DNA from: Bacillota bacterium
GTDB taxonomy: Bacteria; Bacillota; Sulfobacillia; Sulfobacillales; Sulfobacillaceae
NCBI GenBank assembly: GCA_021798975.1
Contig: JAJZBJ010000013.1
Coordinates: forward strand, 1 to 32,755
DNA length: 32,755 nt
Direction of reading: 5' to 3'
This document shows, piece after piece, positions 1-7,067 of the stretch. The position numbers and the translations under genes are program-made. The first letter of the stretch is position 1. Each line of letters begins with the position of its first letter. Under the pieces are notes generated by a model. That model saw only the letters and a list, made by a program, of their open reading frames with translations, was not told where the DNA came from and did no database searches.

Positions 1-236
1 CCGCTTTCGTGCACATATCGGAGTTGGCCCACATTCCTGCGCAGTATCTGGCGCTGTTGTTAAAGGTGGTGGGGATCTCTTACATCACCGTGTTTGTAGC
101 CCAATTGGCTCAGGACTCAGGGGAAGCGGGGACCGGTATGCGGGTTGAGCTGGCTGGAAAGATTGTCATCTTGGTGCTCGCCATTCCGCTTATTGCCAGT
201 ATCACGGAGACCGTGCTGCGGTTAATTCCATCATGA
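1..236 (+). CDS. spoIIIAD: Stage III sporulation protein AD (3' part)
   Basis: This is the C-terminal part of SpoIIIAD, a small membrane protein of the SpoIIIA-SpoIIQ channel that links mother cell and forespore during engulfment. The reading frame is open from the window edge (codons begin at base 3), so the gene starts upstream; an internal GTG at 9 is not a credible start because the family is about 130 residues and only about 77 are visible. Two hydrophobic segments are seen, one around LLLKVVGISYITVFVAQLA and one near the C terminus (IVILVLAIPLIASI). The stop overlaps the upstream ATG of the next frame and is followed by spoIIIAE, AF, AG and AH in canonical order. Identification rests on that order together with the sequence. 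In Bacillus this operon is sigma-E driven in the mother cell; its promoter would lie outside the window. Confidence 0.88.
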   Translation, partial: AFVHISELAHIPAQYLALLLKVVGISYITVFVAQLAQDSGEAGTGMRVELAGKIVILVLAIPLIASITETVLRLIPS

Positions 237-268
237 GGCGGGCGTGGCCAGACAGGAGGCGGGGTCGG

Positions 269-1432
269 ATGAAGCGCATGATCATGCCACTGGTCGTGCT
301 GGGTATCATGGCGGTGCCTGCGTTTGCGCATGCCGCCAGCGTTCCCCACCTGGTGCAGCAGCAAATCCAATCGCTAAACACCTCAGGGCTGGAATCGAGC
401 CTCAATCAGATGATCGCGCGGTCCGGAGGACCGCCGCTTCCGACGGTGGGACAAATCGTCCACAGCGTGCTCAATAAGCAGGCGCCATTCGACCCAGGAC
501 AGCTCTTGAAAAAGCTGGTGGCCGCCGTTCTGGGCGATTTGACGGTGGAAGGGCGGGTTCTCGGCATCATCTTTTTGCTCACCGTGTTGGCGGCCCTGTT
601 GTCCCGACTGACGGAGACGGTGCAAGACGGGGACAAGAGCGGGCTGGTATCGATTTCCCAAATGGTAGTGGTTTCGGCGCTGATTCTGGTGGCCCTCCAC
701 TCATTCGCCGTGGCGGTCGGAACGGTACAGGGTCTGGTCGGCAATTTGGTGCATTTCATGGAGTCCCTCATTCCGCTGTTGATGGTGCTGATGGCGGGCA
801 GCGGTGCCGTGGCATCGGCCGGAATTTTCCACCCCTTGATGCTGCTGGTAACCAATTTGGTGGCGGTGCTGACTAAGCGGTGGGTACTGCCGCTGGTATT
901 GATGGCGACGTTGGTGGAACTGGTGTCGTTGTGGCTGCCCAAGTTCTCGCTGAAAACCTTGGGCGGGCTGCTCCGGCAGGTGGGGCTCACATTGTTGGGA
1001 GGGCTGATGACGCTGTTCCTCGGCGTGATGGCTGTAGAGGGGGCGGCCGGGTCGGTTGCCGATGGTGTGACGCTGCGGACGGGGAAATTTCTCGCCAACA
1101 CCTTCGTGCCGGTTATCGGCAAGATGTTCTCCGATGCCATGGAAGCGGTGTTGGGCTCCTCCCTGTTGTTGAAGAACGCGGTCTCCGTCTTTGGAGCGCT
1201 CGGCATCATCCTGCTGGTCGCGTTTCCCTTGGCCAAATTGTTCGCCATGATGGTGCTCTACCGGGTCGGGGCGGCGGCGTCGGAGCCATTAGGCGTCTCC
1301 GGGGTGGGCGAAGCCTTGAATCTCATGGCGACCGCCCTGGGGTGGCTGATGGCGGTGGCCGGTGCTGTAGCCCTCATGTTCTTCCTCGTGGTCACCGTGG
1401 TGGTCGGTACCACCAATGGGGTGCAACTCTAG
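269..1432 (+). CDS. spoIIIAE: Stage III sporulation protein AE
   Basis: SpoIIIAE is a polytopic membrane component of the SpoIIIA-SpoIIQ channel, needed for forespore sigma-G activity in Bacillus. The protein is 387 residues from ATG 269. An in-frame ATG at 233 overlaps the spoIIIAD stop, but 269 is preferred: AGGAGG lies at 254-259, nine bases upstream, and translation from 269 begins with a textbook signal peptide (MKRMIMPLVVLGIMAVPAFA, then an HAAS cleavage region). A hydrophilic stretch follows (about residues 25-85), then seven or so hydrophobic helices to the C terminus. This matches the family layout of a cleaved signal followed by a multi-spanning domain. The stop TAG at 1430-1432 shares its G with the GTG start of spoIIIAF, indicating translational coupling. 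Confidence 0.95.
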   Translation: MKRMIMPLVVLGIMAVPAFAHAASVPHLVQQQIQSLNTSGLESSLNQMIARSGGPPLPTVGQIVHSVLNKQAPFDPGQLLKKLVAAVLGDLTVEGRVLGIIFLLTVLAALLSRLTETVQDGDKSGLVSISQMVVVSALILVALHSFAVAVGTVQGLVGNLVHFMESLIPLLMVLMAGSGAVASAGIFHPLMLLVTNLVAVLTKRWVLPLVLMATLVELVSLWLPKFSLKTLGGLLRQVGLTLLGGLMTLFLGVMAVEGAAGSVADGVTLRTGKFLANTFVPVIGKMFSDAMEAVLGSSLLLKNAVSVFGALGIILLVAFPLAKLFAMMVLYRVGAAASEPLGVSGVGEALNLMATALGWLMAVAGAVALMFFLVVTVVVGTTNGVQL

Positions 1433-1899
1433 TGGCCTCCATCGGCGACTGGGTTCGCGTCCTAATCGTGGTCGCTCTGCTGGGCAATCTGGTGGAGTTT
1501 GTGCTGCCCAAGGGCGATATCAAGCGTTACGGGGGCCTGGTGGTGGGATTGGTCATCTTGGCCGTGATCGTGAATCCCTTGTGGACCTGGCTCCATCAGG
1601 TGCATCGCGAGATGACGTTGGAGCCAGTGTCGTGGACCAACACATCAAGTGGATTTCAGGAGGTGGTGCAGAGCGAGGAGTTGCATCAAGCCGAGGCGAT
1701 TGTGCTGAGTATGCCCAAGATTACCGGCTGTCGGTTGACGATGGGCGCCGATGGCCTGGTGGATGCTTCCGTACAGGCGCAAGCCGGGCTTGGGCGTGCC
1801 ACGGTGCTCCATTATGTGCGGGCCGCGCTACACGTTACGATGGCGCAAGTGCCGCCCGTGCGCCTCATGTTGTCAAGCAACCAATCCGCAAACGGATAG
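1432..1899 (+). CDS. spoIIIAF: Stage III sporulation protein AF
   Basis: SpoIIIAF is a membrane-anchored subunit of the sporulation feeding-tube apparatus; in Bacillus its soluble part has a ring-building-motif-like fold. The 155-residue frame starts with GTG at 1432, overlapping the last base of the spoIIIAE stop, and reads V-A-S-I-G-D-W-V. Two transmembrane helices occupy about residues 6-24 and 32-52 (GLVVGLVILAVIVNPLW), followed by a hydrophilic domain to the end. The family contains this GDWV..L and NPLW pattern. Starts further upstream would run through spoIIIAE and are rejected. The stop at 1897-1899 is followed after nine bases by spoIIIAG, whose ribosome binding site AGGAGG begins inside the stop region. 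Confidence 0.93.
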   Translation: MASIGDWVRVLIVVALLGNLVEFVLPKGDIKRYGGLVVGLVILAVIVNPLWTWLHQVHREMTLEPVSWTNTSSGFQEVVQSEELHQAEAIVLSMPKITGCRLTMGADGLVDASVQAQAGLGRATVLHYVRAALHVTMAQVPPVRLMLSSNQSANG

Positions 1900-1908
1900 G
1901 AGGATTAT

Positions 1909-2427
1909 ATGCCGTCAGGATACCGGGAGTGGTGGAACAAATTCGTACAGCAGGACCGGCGGGGACTTGTCCGGCTCGTCGTTATTGGTGCGGTGGGTGT
2001 GCTGCTGCTGGGGTTCGGAGGGTTCGGCATCCCGCGTCCTTCGCCGCCCGCCGCGAAACCGACGACCGCCGGTGCCCAGGGACACAGTCCATTGGAGACG
2101 CAGGAGCGGCAAATCGCAGCGCAAGTCGAGCAAATTCTGCAGGAGATACCCGGAGTCGCGCGGGTGTCGGTAGCCGTGACCCTGACCCGGAGCATTCAAT
2201 CCCAGTACGTGGATAGTTCGGGGGCTGGCAATGGCACCCAGCCGGTGGTGGTCACGACCAACAGCGGCCAGATGGTGGTGCCGTTCGACCAGATCGGGCC
2301 GTCGGTTGGGGGCGTCGTGGTGGTAGCGGCGGCAGCTAAAAAGCCGTGGGTTCGGTCGGAAATCGCTCAAGCAGTGCAAACCCTGCTGCAAATTCAGCCC
2401 TATCAGGTGTTGGTGCTTCCGAATTAG
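1909..2427 (+). CDS. spoIIIAG: Stage III sporulation protein AG
   Basis: SpoIIIAG forms a large oligomeric ring in the intermembrane space between mother cell and forespore and is related to the EscJ/PrgK ring-building family of type III secretion systems. The 172-residue protein has a short cytoplasmic N terminus, one transmembrane helix (about residues 22-41, LVRLVVIGAVGVLLLGFGGF), a Pro/Ala-rich linker and a ring-building domain. The core RBM pattern is visible as EQILQEIPGVARVSVAVTL, and a closing helix-strand (SEIAQAVQTLLQIQPYQVLVLPN) resembles family members. The loop between them is rich in Gly, Val and Gln, as in Bacillus SpoIIIAG, where it forms a beta-triangle insert. ATG 1909 has the RBS AGGAGG eight bases upstream. 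Confidence 0.94.
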   Translation: MPSGYREWWNKFVQQDRRGLVRLVVIGAVGVLLLGFGGFGIPRPSPPAAKPTTAGAQGHSPLETQERQIAAQVEQILQEIPGVARVSVAVTLTRSIQSQYVDSSGAGNGTQPVVVTTNSGQMVVPFDQIGPSVGGVVVVAAAAKKPWVRSEIAQAVQTLLQIQPYQVLVLPN

Positions 2428-2449
2428 AAGCTATTTACGAGGAGGAGTC

Positions 2450-2947
2450 ATGATGAAGCGACCGCAAGTGATTCGTTTTGCCGCCTTTGTCACGGTACTG
2501 GCGGTACTGTTGGGGTACGTAGTCTATCATCGGACCGGCCCGGAGTCTACGGTGAGCGCAGGCATAACGACCAAAGCCAAAATGAACACCACCCAGTTGG
2601 AGAACTACTTTGTCAACTTCCGCATGAACCGGGACCAACTGATGAGCAAGGAAATCGCCACGTTGCAGAATCTCATCAAGAGCCCCACCATTTCGAAGGC
2701 CGCCAAGGACCAGGCAGCCCGCACAATGGTGGAGGATACTCAGGAACTGAAGAGTGAGACGCGTATCGAAGGTTTGTTGGCCGGCCGTGGATTCCCCCTG
2801 GCAGCCGCGACCGTCACGAAGAACGAGGTGGTTGTCATGGTCGGGGCGAAGAACTTGTCCAGCCGCCAAGTAGCGCAGATTGCGGATACCGCCACGACCG
2901 TCACGGGATTGGCACCGCAAGATGTTGTGATTCTGCCCAAGTCCTAA
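2450..2947 (+). CDS. spoIIIAH: Stage III sporulation protein AH
   Basis: SpoIIIAH is the mother-cell protein that binds forespore SpoIIQ across the intermembrane space, holding the engulfing membranes together. It is 165 residues: an N-terminal transmembrane helix (about 9-27, RFAAFVTVLAVLLGYVVYH), a helical linker (about 45-105) and a C-terminal ring-building domain (GLLAGRGFPLAAATVTKNEV to VVILPKS). The layout and the closing TGL.P.DVVILP pattern are those of the family. Two adjacent in-frame ATGs (2450, 2453) follow a GAGGAGGAG ribosome site; either may be used. This is the last spoIIIA gene. A GC-rich hairpin follows within 10 bases, and accC rather than the usual accB comes next. Confidence 0.94.
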   Translation: MMKRPQVIRFAAFVTVLAVLLGYVVYHRTGPESTVSAGITTKAKMNTTQLENYFVNFRMNRDQLMSKEIATLQNLIKSPTISKAAKDQAARTMVEDTQELKSETRIEGLLAGRGFPLAAATVTKNEVVVMVGAKNLSSRQVAQIADTATTVTGLAPQDVVILPKS

Positions 2948-2954
2948 CGAGGGT

Positions 2955-2984
2955 GTCGGGGGGCGGGTTGCCGTCCCCCTAGAC
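2955..2984 (+). terminator. GC-rich intercistronic hairpin after spoIIIAH
   Basis: An inverted repeat pairs 2955-2963 with 2975-2984 (one bulged A at 2981, one G-T pair), closing an 11-base loop. It sits between the sporulation operon and accC. There is no run of T after the stem, so it may be a weak terminator, an attenuator or an mRNA-stabilising hairpin rather than a strong intrinsic terminator. Seen directly; its function is inference. Confidence 0.4.
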
Positions 2985-3036
2985 ATCTCCCCCTGGTTGT
3001 GGTCTATTAAACAGTGGAAGAAAAGGGGGTACCTCG

Positions 3037-4383
3037 ATGTTCAAGAAAATCCTGGTGGCCAACCGGGGCGAGATTGCAATCCGTGTCATGCGGGCCGCCA
3101 AGGAGCTCGGGATTCAGACAGTGGCGGTGTACTCCGATGCGGATAAGGATGCGCCGCATGTTCAATACGCGGACGAGGCCTTCCCAATTGGCCCTGCGCA
3201 GTCCAGTCTTAGCTATTTACATATACCCAACATTATTAATGCCGCGATCCACACCGGGGCCGAAGCGATTCACCCCGGATATGGATTTTTGTCGGAAAAT
3301 GACCATTTTGCTCGCGTGTGCGAGACTTGGGGACTAGTTTTTATTGGCCCGCCGGCGGACGCCATTCAAAAGATGGGCATTAAGGCGGATGCGCGCCAAC
3401 TGATGCACGCGGCCGGGGTACCCGTGGTGCCCGGTACCGAGGGCACGGTGTCCGACGTCGAGGAAGCGCGCCGGGTCGCCGATCAGATCGGCTATCCCGT
3501 GTTGGTGAAGGCCTCCTTCGGAGGCGGCGGCCGTGGAATCCGCATTGTAGAAGACGCGGATGGATTGGCCGAAGCCCTGGAGCGTGCCAGCCGGGAGGCC
3601 AAATCGGCGTTCGGGCAGGGCGATGTGTATTTGGAGAAGTACCTGATTAACCCTCGACACATCGAGATTCAGGTGTTGGCCGACAAGCATGGCCATGTCG
3701 TCAGCCTCGGGGAGCGCGAGAGCTCTCTGCAGCGGCGCCGGCAAAAGGTCTTGGAAGAAGCGCCTTCGGCGGCCATGACGCCGGAGATTCGCGAGCGCAT
3801 GAGCGAGGCCGCTCGTCGGGCAGCGGAGGCTGTCCACTACGAGAGTGCCGGGACATTGGAATTTTTGCTGGATCAATCCGGAAACTTTTACTTCATGGAG
3901 ATGAACACCCGGGTTCAGGTGGAGCATCCTTGCACGGAACTGGTCACCGGGGTCGACATCGTCAAGGAACAGATTCGGGTGGCGGCTGGGTTACCGCTCT
4001 CCATCAAGCAAGAGGACATCGCCATGCGCGGTTGGAGTATTGAGTGCCGGATTAACGCCGAGGACCCGGACACGCAGTTTCGACCCAGTCCCGGTGCGGT
4101 GACAGCATGGCGCGAACCGGGCGGCCCCTGGGTGCGCGTCGATGCAGCGGCGCAGGAAGGATACACCGTGCAGCCGTATTACGATTCGCTGCTGGCCAAG
4201 CTGGTCACGTGGGGCCGCGATCGCGAGGAAGCCATCCAGCGGATGAGCCGTGCTTTGTCCGAGTTCCATGTGGAGGGAGTGAAAACCACCATTGGCATGC
4301 ACCAGCAGTTGATGGAGGACGAGGCATTCCAACGAGGGGACATTCACATCAACTTCCTGGCGGAGCGGTTTAAGGGGGCATAA
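3037..4383 (+). CDS. accC: Biotin carboxylase (AccC-type)
   Basis: Biotin carboxylase carries out the ATP-dependent carboxylation of biotin on its carrier protein, normally the first half-reaction of acetyl-CoA carboxylase. The 448-residue length matches stand-alone AccC. Visible are the N-terminal LVANRGEIAIRV fold, the ATP-grasp glycine loop FGGGGRGIR (about 165-173), EMNTRVQVEHP (about 289-299) and the C-terminal IECRINAEDP domain. No biotinyl domain is fused. Odd point: the almost invariant ERDCS-QRRHQK stretch reads E226-R-E-S-S-L-Q-R-R-R-Q-K237, so the counterparts of E. coli Cys230 and His236 are Ser229 and Arg235, while the bicarbonate-binding Lys is kept (K237). accB, usually directly upstream, is absent. 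ATG 3037 fits the family N terminus; upstream AAAAGGGGGTACC serves as a modest ribosome site. Other carboxylases of the same fold (propionyl-CoA, pyruvate subunit A) cannot be excluded. Confidence 0.88.
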   Translation: MFKKILVANRGEIAIRVMRAAKELGIQTVAVYSDADKDAPHVQYADEAFPIGPAQSSLSYLHIPNIINAAIHTGAEAIHPGYGFLSENDHFARVCETWGLVFIGPPADAIQKMGIKADARQLMHAAGVPVVPGTEGTVSDVEEARRVADQIGYPVLVKASFGGGGRGIRIVEDADGLAEALERASREAKSAFGQGDVYLEKYLINPRHIEIQVLADKHGHVVSLGERESSLQRRRQKVLEEAPSAAMTPEIRERMSEAARRAAEAVHYESAGTLEFLLDQSGNFYFMEMNTRVQVEHPCTELVTGVDIVKEQIRVAAGLPLSIKQEDIAMRGWSIECRINAEDPDTQFRPSPGAVTAWREPGGPWVRVDAAAQEGYTVQPYYDSLLAKLVTWGRDREEAIQRMSRALSEFHVEGVKTTIGMHQQLMEDEAFQRGDIHINFLAERFKGA

Positions 4384-4397
4384 AGGAGGCAACCTGA

Positions 4398-4796
4398 ATG
4401 GAAGATGGTGGTCAGGGGCCCGGCAGCGCCCCGGCGCTGCCCAGCATTCACATCGCCAACGAGGTCATCGGTGTCATTGCCGGCCTTGCCGCTGCCGAAG
4501 TCGCGGGTGTGGCTGAATTAAGCGGGGGCTTGGCTTCGGGGTTGGGCGAGATGCTGGGGAGGAAACCGAGCAATCGCGGCGTCAGGGTAGATGTGGAGGG
4601 ACGGGACGTGGATCTCGCCCTACATATAGTGATGCGTTACGGCGTGAGGATTCCCGAGGTCGCCCAAAAGGTCCAGCAGCATGTTAAAGAGCAGGTGGAA
4701 TCGGCGACCGGGCTTACGGTGAGAACCTGCGACATTCATATCCAAGGTGTTGCGTTTGAGTCGCAGGAGGGTTCCGATGGTCGGCCGGAAGCCTGA
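4398..4796 (+). CDS. Asp23/Gls24 family protein (YqhY-like)
   Basis: Asp23-family protein of 132 residues. In Bacillus the equivalent YqhY is co-transcribed with accBC, and genetic work links it to control of acetyl-CoA carboxylase activity; that link is known from Bacillus and is inferred here. The conserved core is visible: IHIANEVIGVIAGLAAAEVAGV, the G-rich turn, an alternating strand segment (VRVDVEGRDVDLALHIVMRYG) and VPEVA-like IPEVAQKVQQHVKEQVESATG, ending with strand residues DIHIQGV. There is no membrane segment or signal. ATG 4398 follows AGGAGG (4383-4388) ten bases upstream. It lies 14 bases after accC and 34 before nusB, in the usual position. Confidence 0.9.
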   Translation: MEDGGQGPGSAPALPSIHIANEVIGVIAGLAAAEVAGVAELSGGLASGLGEMLGRKPSNRGVRVDVEGRDVDLALHIVMRYGVRIPEVAQKVQQHVKEQVESATGLTVRTCDIHIQGVAFESQEGSDGRPEA

Positions 4797-4830
4797 CCAC
4801 CGGGCAACCGCAATGAAGGGAGGATAGACT

Positions 4831-5256
4831 ATGGCACGGCATCACGCGCGAGAACTTGCCTTGAAGATCCTATTCCAGCACGATGTAGCGCCTACGGATC
4901 TTCCGGCGGTGTTGGATCGCACCCTGAGCGGCGCCTCACCTCAAGACGGAAGCTATGCCCGACAACTTGTGGAGGGTACTGTCAACGACCGCGAGCAGTT
5001 GGATGGCCAAATCTCGGAGGCGGCCAAGGACTGGCGGATTCAGCGGATGCCGCCGATTGACCGCAATATCCTCCGACTCGCCTGTTATGAGATAGCCCAT
5101 CAGCGGGATGTGCCGATTTCGGTGATTATCGATGAGGCGGTGGAGCTCGCCCAGTCCTACAGCACCGACGAAGCCAAACGCTTTGTCAACGGAGTATTGG
5201 GTACCATCGCCGAGAAGTTGCGCCCGGAGGGTGATACCGATCGGCACGAAAGCTGA
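4831..5256 (+). CDS. nusB: Transcription antitermination factor NusB
   Basis: NusB binds boxA RNA together with NusE (S10) and promotes antitermination on rRNA operons. At 141 residues it matches the family. The all-helical protein begins RHHARELALKILFQHD, the family N-terminal signature, followed by YARQLVEGTVNDREQLDGQI, W-RIQRMPPIDRNILRLACYEIAH and the C-terminal VIIDEAVELAQSYSTDEAKRFVNGVLG, all diagnostic. ATG 4831 has AGGGAGGA about seven bases upstream. Its last 26 bases overlap the start proposed for the TsaD-like gene that follows, suggesting translational coupling. Position after the Asp23 gene and before folD is conserved in Firmicutes. Confidence 0.96.
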   Translation: MARHHARELALKILFQHDVAPTDLPAVLDRTLSGASPQDGSYARQLVEGTVNDREQLDGQISEAAKDWRIQRMPPIDRNILRLACYEIAHQRDVPISVIIDEAVELAQSYSTDEAKRFVNGVLGTIAEKLRPEGDTDRHES

Positions 5257-6208
5257 GGAGTGGGCGCTGGGTGTCGACACCAGCGCCTACACGACCTCGG
5301 TGGCCCTGGTCTCGACCGGCGGCACCGTACATCAGCAGCGGCGCGTATTGCCGGTGCCTATGGGCGCCCGCGGGCTTAGGCCCAGCGAGGCGCTGTTTTT
5401 GCACACCCAGTTTCTGCCCGAGTTGCTGGAGGCCCTGTGGGGTGCTACAGGACGGCTCCCGCTCTCGGCGGTTGGCGTATCTGTGGCCCCCCGGCCCGAT
5501 CCCGATTCCTATTTGCCCCCCTTCCTGGCGGGGGAGGCGCTAGCGCGCGGAATTGCGGCGGTGGAAGGACTTCCGGTTCTGCGCACCACGCATCAAGAGG
5601 GCCACATTCGGGCTGGAATCGCGGGTTCTGGTCTTCGCCCGAAAGCGGATTTTTGGGCGCTGCATGTGTCCGGCGGCACCACCGAACTGGTTCATGTGCG
5701 CATGGCCGCGGAGGGTTGGCAGGTGAGGATGGCGGGGGGGACCGACGATCTCTACGCGGGCCAATTTGTGGACCGGATCGGGGTGCTTTTGGGTGCCTCC
5801 TTCCCGGCTGGTCCGGAACTGGACCAAATGGCTGAGGCGCAAGATGACTTGGTGCGTCTGCCATGGACGAAGCCCCGGCAAATCGACGGCCTGTGGCGGA
5901 TCAGCTTCTCTGGTCCCGAGAGCGCGGCCGAGCGGGCTCTGGCCGGCGGCGCCGCCGCCGGTCCCCTGGCGCGTGGGGTCATGGAATCCATCGGTAAGAC
6001 GCTCTCAGGATTGGTGGCGGCAGTGGCCGCCGGGGGCGATCTCCTGGTCGTCGGCGGAGTGGCGGCCAACACCCATTTGCGACGGGTGCTCGGCACCCGC
6101 CTAAGCAATTGGCGCGTGTGGTTCGCCGATCCGGGGTGGAGTCGGGATAATGCGATCGGGGTGGCGTACTTGGCCTTGGACCGGTTCGCCGTCGAGAGAG
6201 GAGAATAG
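5231..6208 (+). CDS. TsaD/Kae1/Qri7-like paralogue (former glycoprotease M22)
   Basis: A 325-residue ASKHA-fold protein related to TsaD, the enzyme that transfers threonylcarbamoyl to adenosine 37 of tRNA. The phosphate-loop start LGVDTSAYTTSVALV, the metal motif H121-Q-E-G-H125 (counterpart of TsaD HxEGH) and the late Asp in SRDNAIGVAYLAL (D306) are all present, so the metal-binding residues look intact. However, the middle is divergent from TsaD and shorter, and this nusB-folD position matches a known uncharacterised paralogue family in clostridia rather than true tsaD, which normally lies with tsaB/tsaE. GTG 5231 overlaps nusB by 26 bases; no ATG, GTG or TTG lies between it and the conserved LGVDTS, and GAGGAG at 5255-5260 would fit a CTG at 5267. 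Function is not known; nucleotide-dependent modification is a guess from fold only. Confidence 0.82.
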   Translation: MIPIGTKAEEWALGVDTSAYTTSVALVSTGGTVHQQRRVLPVPMGARGLRPSEALFLHTQFLPELLEALWGATGRLPLSAVGVSVAPRPDPDSYLPPFLAGEALARGIAAVEGLPVLRTTHQEGHIRAGIAGSGLRPKADFWALHVSGGTTELVHVRMAAEGWQVRMAGGTDDLYAGQFVDRIGVLLGASFPAGPELDQMAEAQDDLVRLPWTKPRQIDGLWRISFSGPESAAERALAGGAAAGPLARGVMESIGKTLSGLVAAVAAGGDLLVVGGVAANTHLRRVLGTRLSNWRVWFADPGWSRDNAIGVAYLALDRFAVERGE

Positions 6209-6209
6209 C

Positions 6210-7067
6210 ATGGCAGCCATCATACTGGATGGAAAAGAGTTGGCACGCCGCATGCGTGCTGAGCTTCAGGAGCAGGTCGCCGCGCATGCCAGCCAAGACG
6301 GCAAGCGGCCGGGCCTAGCGGTGGTGTTGGTGGGATCGGATCCGGCCTCGGAAATCTATGTCCGTAATAAAGGAAAGGCGGCACGGGCCGTGGGCATGGA
6401 GTCGGTGGAGAGGCGGCTTCCGGAATCCAGCACCACCAACGAGGTGCTGGGGGTTGTCGACGAGCTGAATCGAGATCCAGCGGTGCACGGTATTCTGGTG
6501 CAGCTGCCCCTCCCGGCAGGCATCGACCGGGAACGGGTGATTCAGGCGATACATCCCGCTAAAGACGTTGACGGGCTGAGTCCCCTCAGCCAGGGCGCGT
6601 TGGTGAAAGGGCTTCCCGGTCTAAGACCCTGCACGCCATCCGGAGTGATGGACCTCTTGCGGCATTATCAGGTACCTTTGCAGGGGCAGCGCGCCGTAGT
6701 GATTGGTCGAAGCGAGTTGGTGGGGTTGCCGCAGGCGCTCTTGCTTATCGAGGCGAATGCGACAGTGACTGTGGTGCACTCCAAAACCCGTGACGCACGG
6801 GAGATCGTCCGCCAGGCCGACATTGTAGTGGCGGCCGCGGGGCACCCTCGCCTGGTGCGCGGGGATTGGATCAAGCCCGGGGCCGCCGTCGTAGACGTGG
6901 GCATTCACCGTACCGACGCCGGCATTATCGGGGATGTCGCCGCCGACGAGGTGCAAGACCATGCCGGGTATGTATCGCCGGTTCCGGGCGGGGTCGGCCC
7001 GATGACCATCGCGGAACTGCTGAAAAATACCTGGACAGCGTTTCTGGGTGAGGCGATGCGGGCATGA
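6210..7067 (+). CDS. folD: Bifunctional methylene-THF dehydrogenase/methenyl-THF cyclohydrolase
   Basis: FolD interconverts 5,10-methylene-THF, 5,10-methenyl-THF and 10-formyl-THF with NADP, feeding purine and formyl-methionine synthesis in the cytoplasm. The 285-residue length is typical. The catalytic Y50-x-x-x-K54 motif is visible in SEIYVRNKGKAARAVG, followed by HGILVQLPLP, PAKDVDGLSP, PCTPSGVMDLL, the dinucleotide-binding region VVIGRSELVGLPQALLL and the closing GGVGPMTIAELL, all family signatures. ATG 6210 has GAGAGGAGAA just upstream and is 1 base after the TsaD-like stop. An upstream in-frame ATG at 6150 would add 20 residues read from the TsaD-like gene and is rejected. The stop overlaps xseA by ATGA. 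Confidence 0.97.
   Translation: MAAIILDGKELARRMRAELQEQVAAHASQDGKRPGLAVVLVGSDPASEIYVRNKGKAARAVGMESVERRLPESSTTNEVLGVVDELNRDPAVHGILVQLPLPAGIDRERVIQAIHPAKDVDGLSPLSQGALVKGLPGLRPCTPSGVMDLLRHYQVPLQGQRAVVIGRSELVGLPQALLLIEANATVTVVHSKTRDAREIVRQADIVVAAAGHPRLVRGDWIKPGAAVVDVGIHRTDAGIIGDVAADEVQDHAGYVSPVPGGVGPMTIAELLKNTWTAFLGEAMRA

Noticed and set aside
406-1248. 280-codon minus-strand frame opposite spoIIIAE
   Set aside because: Shadow frame with Ser/Thr/Pro-rich composition, no ribosome site and a well-identified gene on the other strand.
880-1431. Long plus-frame extension upstream of spoIIIAF
   Set aside because: It is the shifted frame of spoIIIAE; the real spoIIIAF starts at GTG 1432.
2980-3010. TAGACA ... 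TATTAA as promoter of accC
   Set aside because: The spacing is 19 bases, one hexamer is weak and the -35 falls within the hairpin; too poor to annotate, although an accC promoter must lie near.
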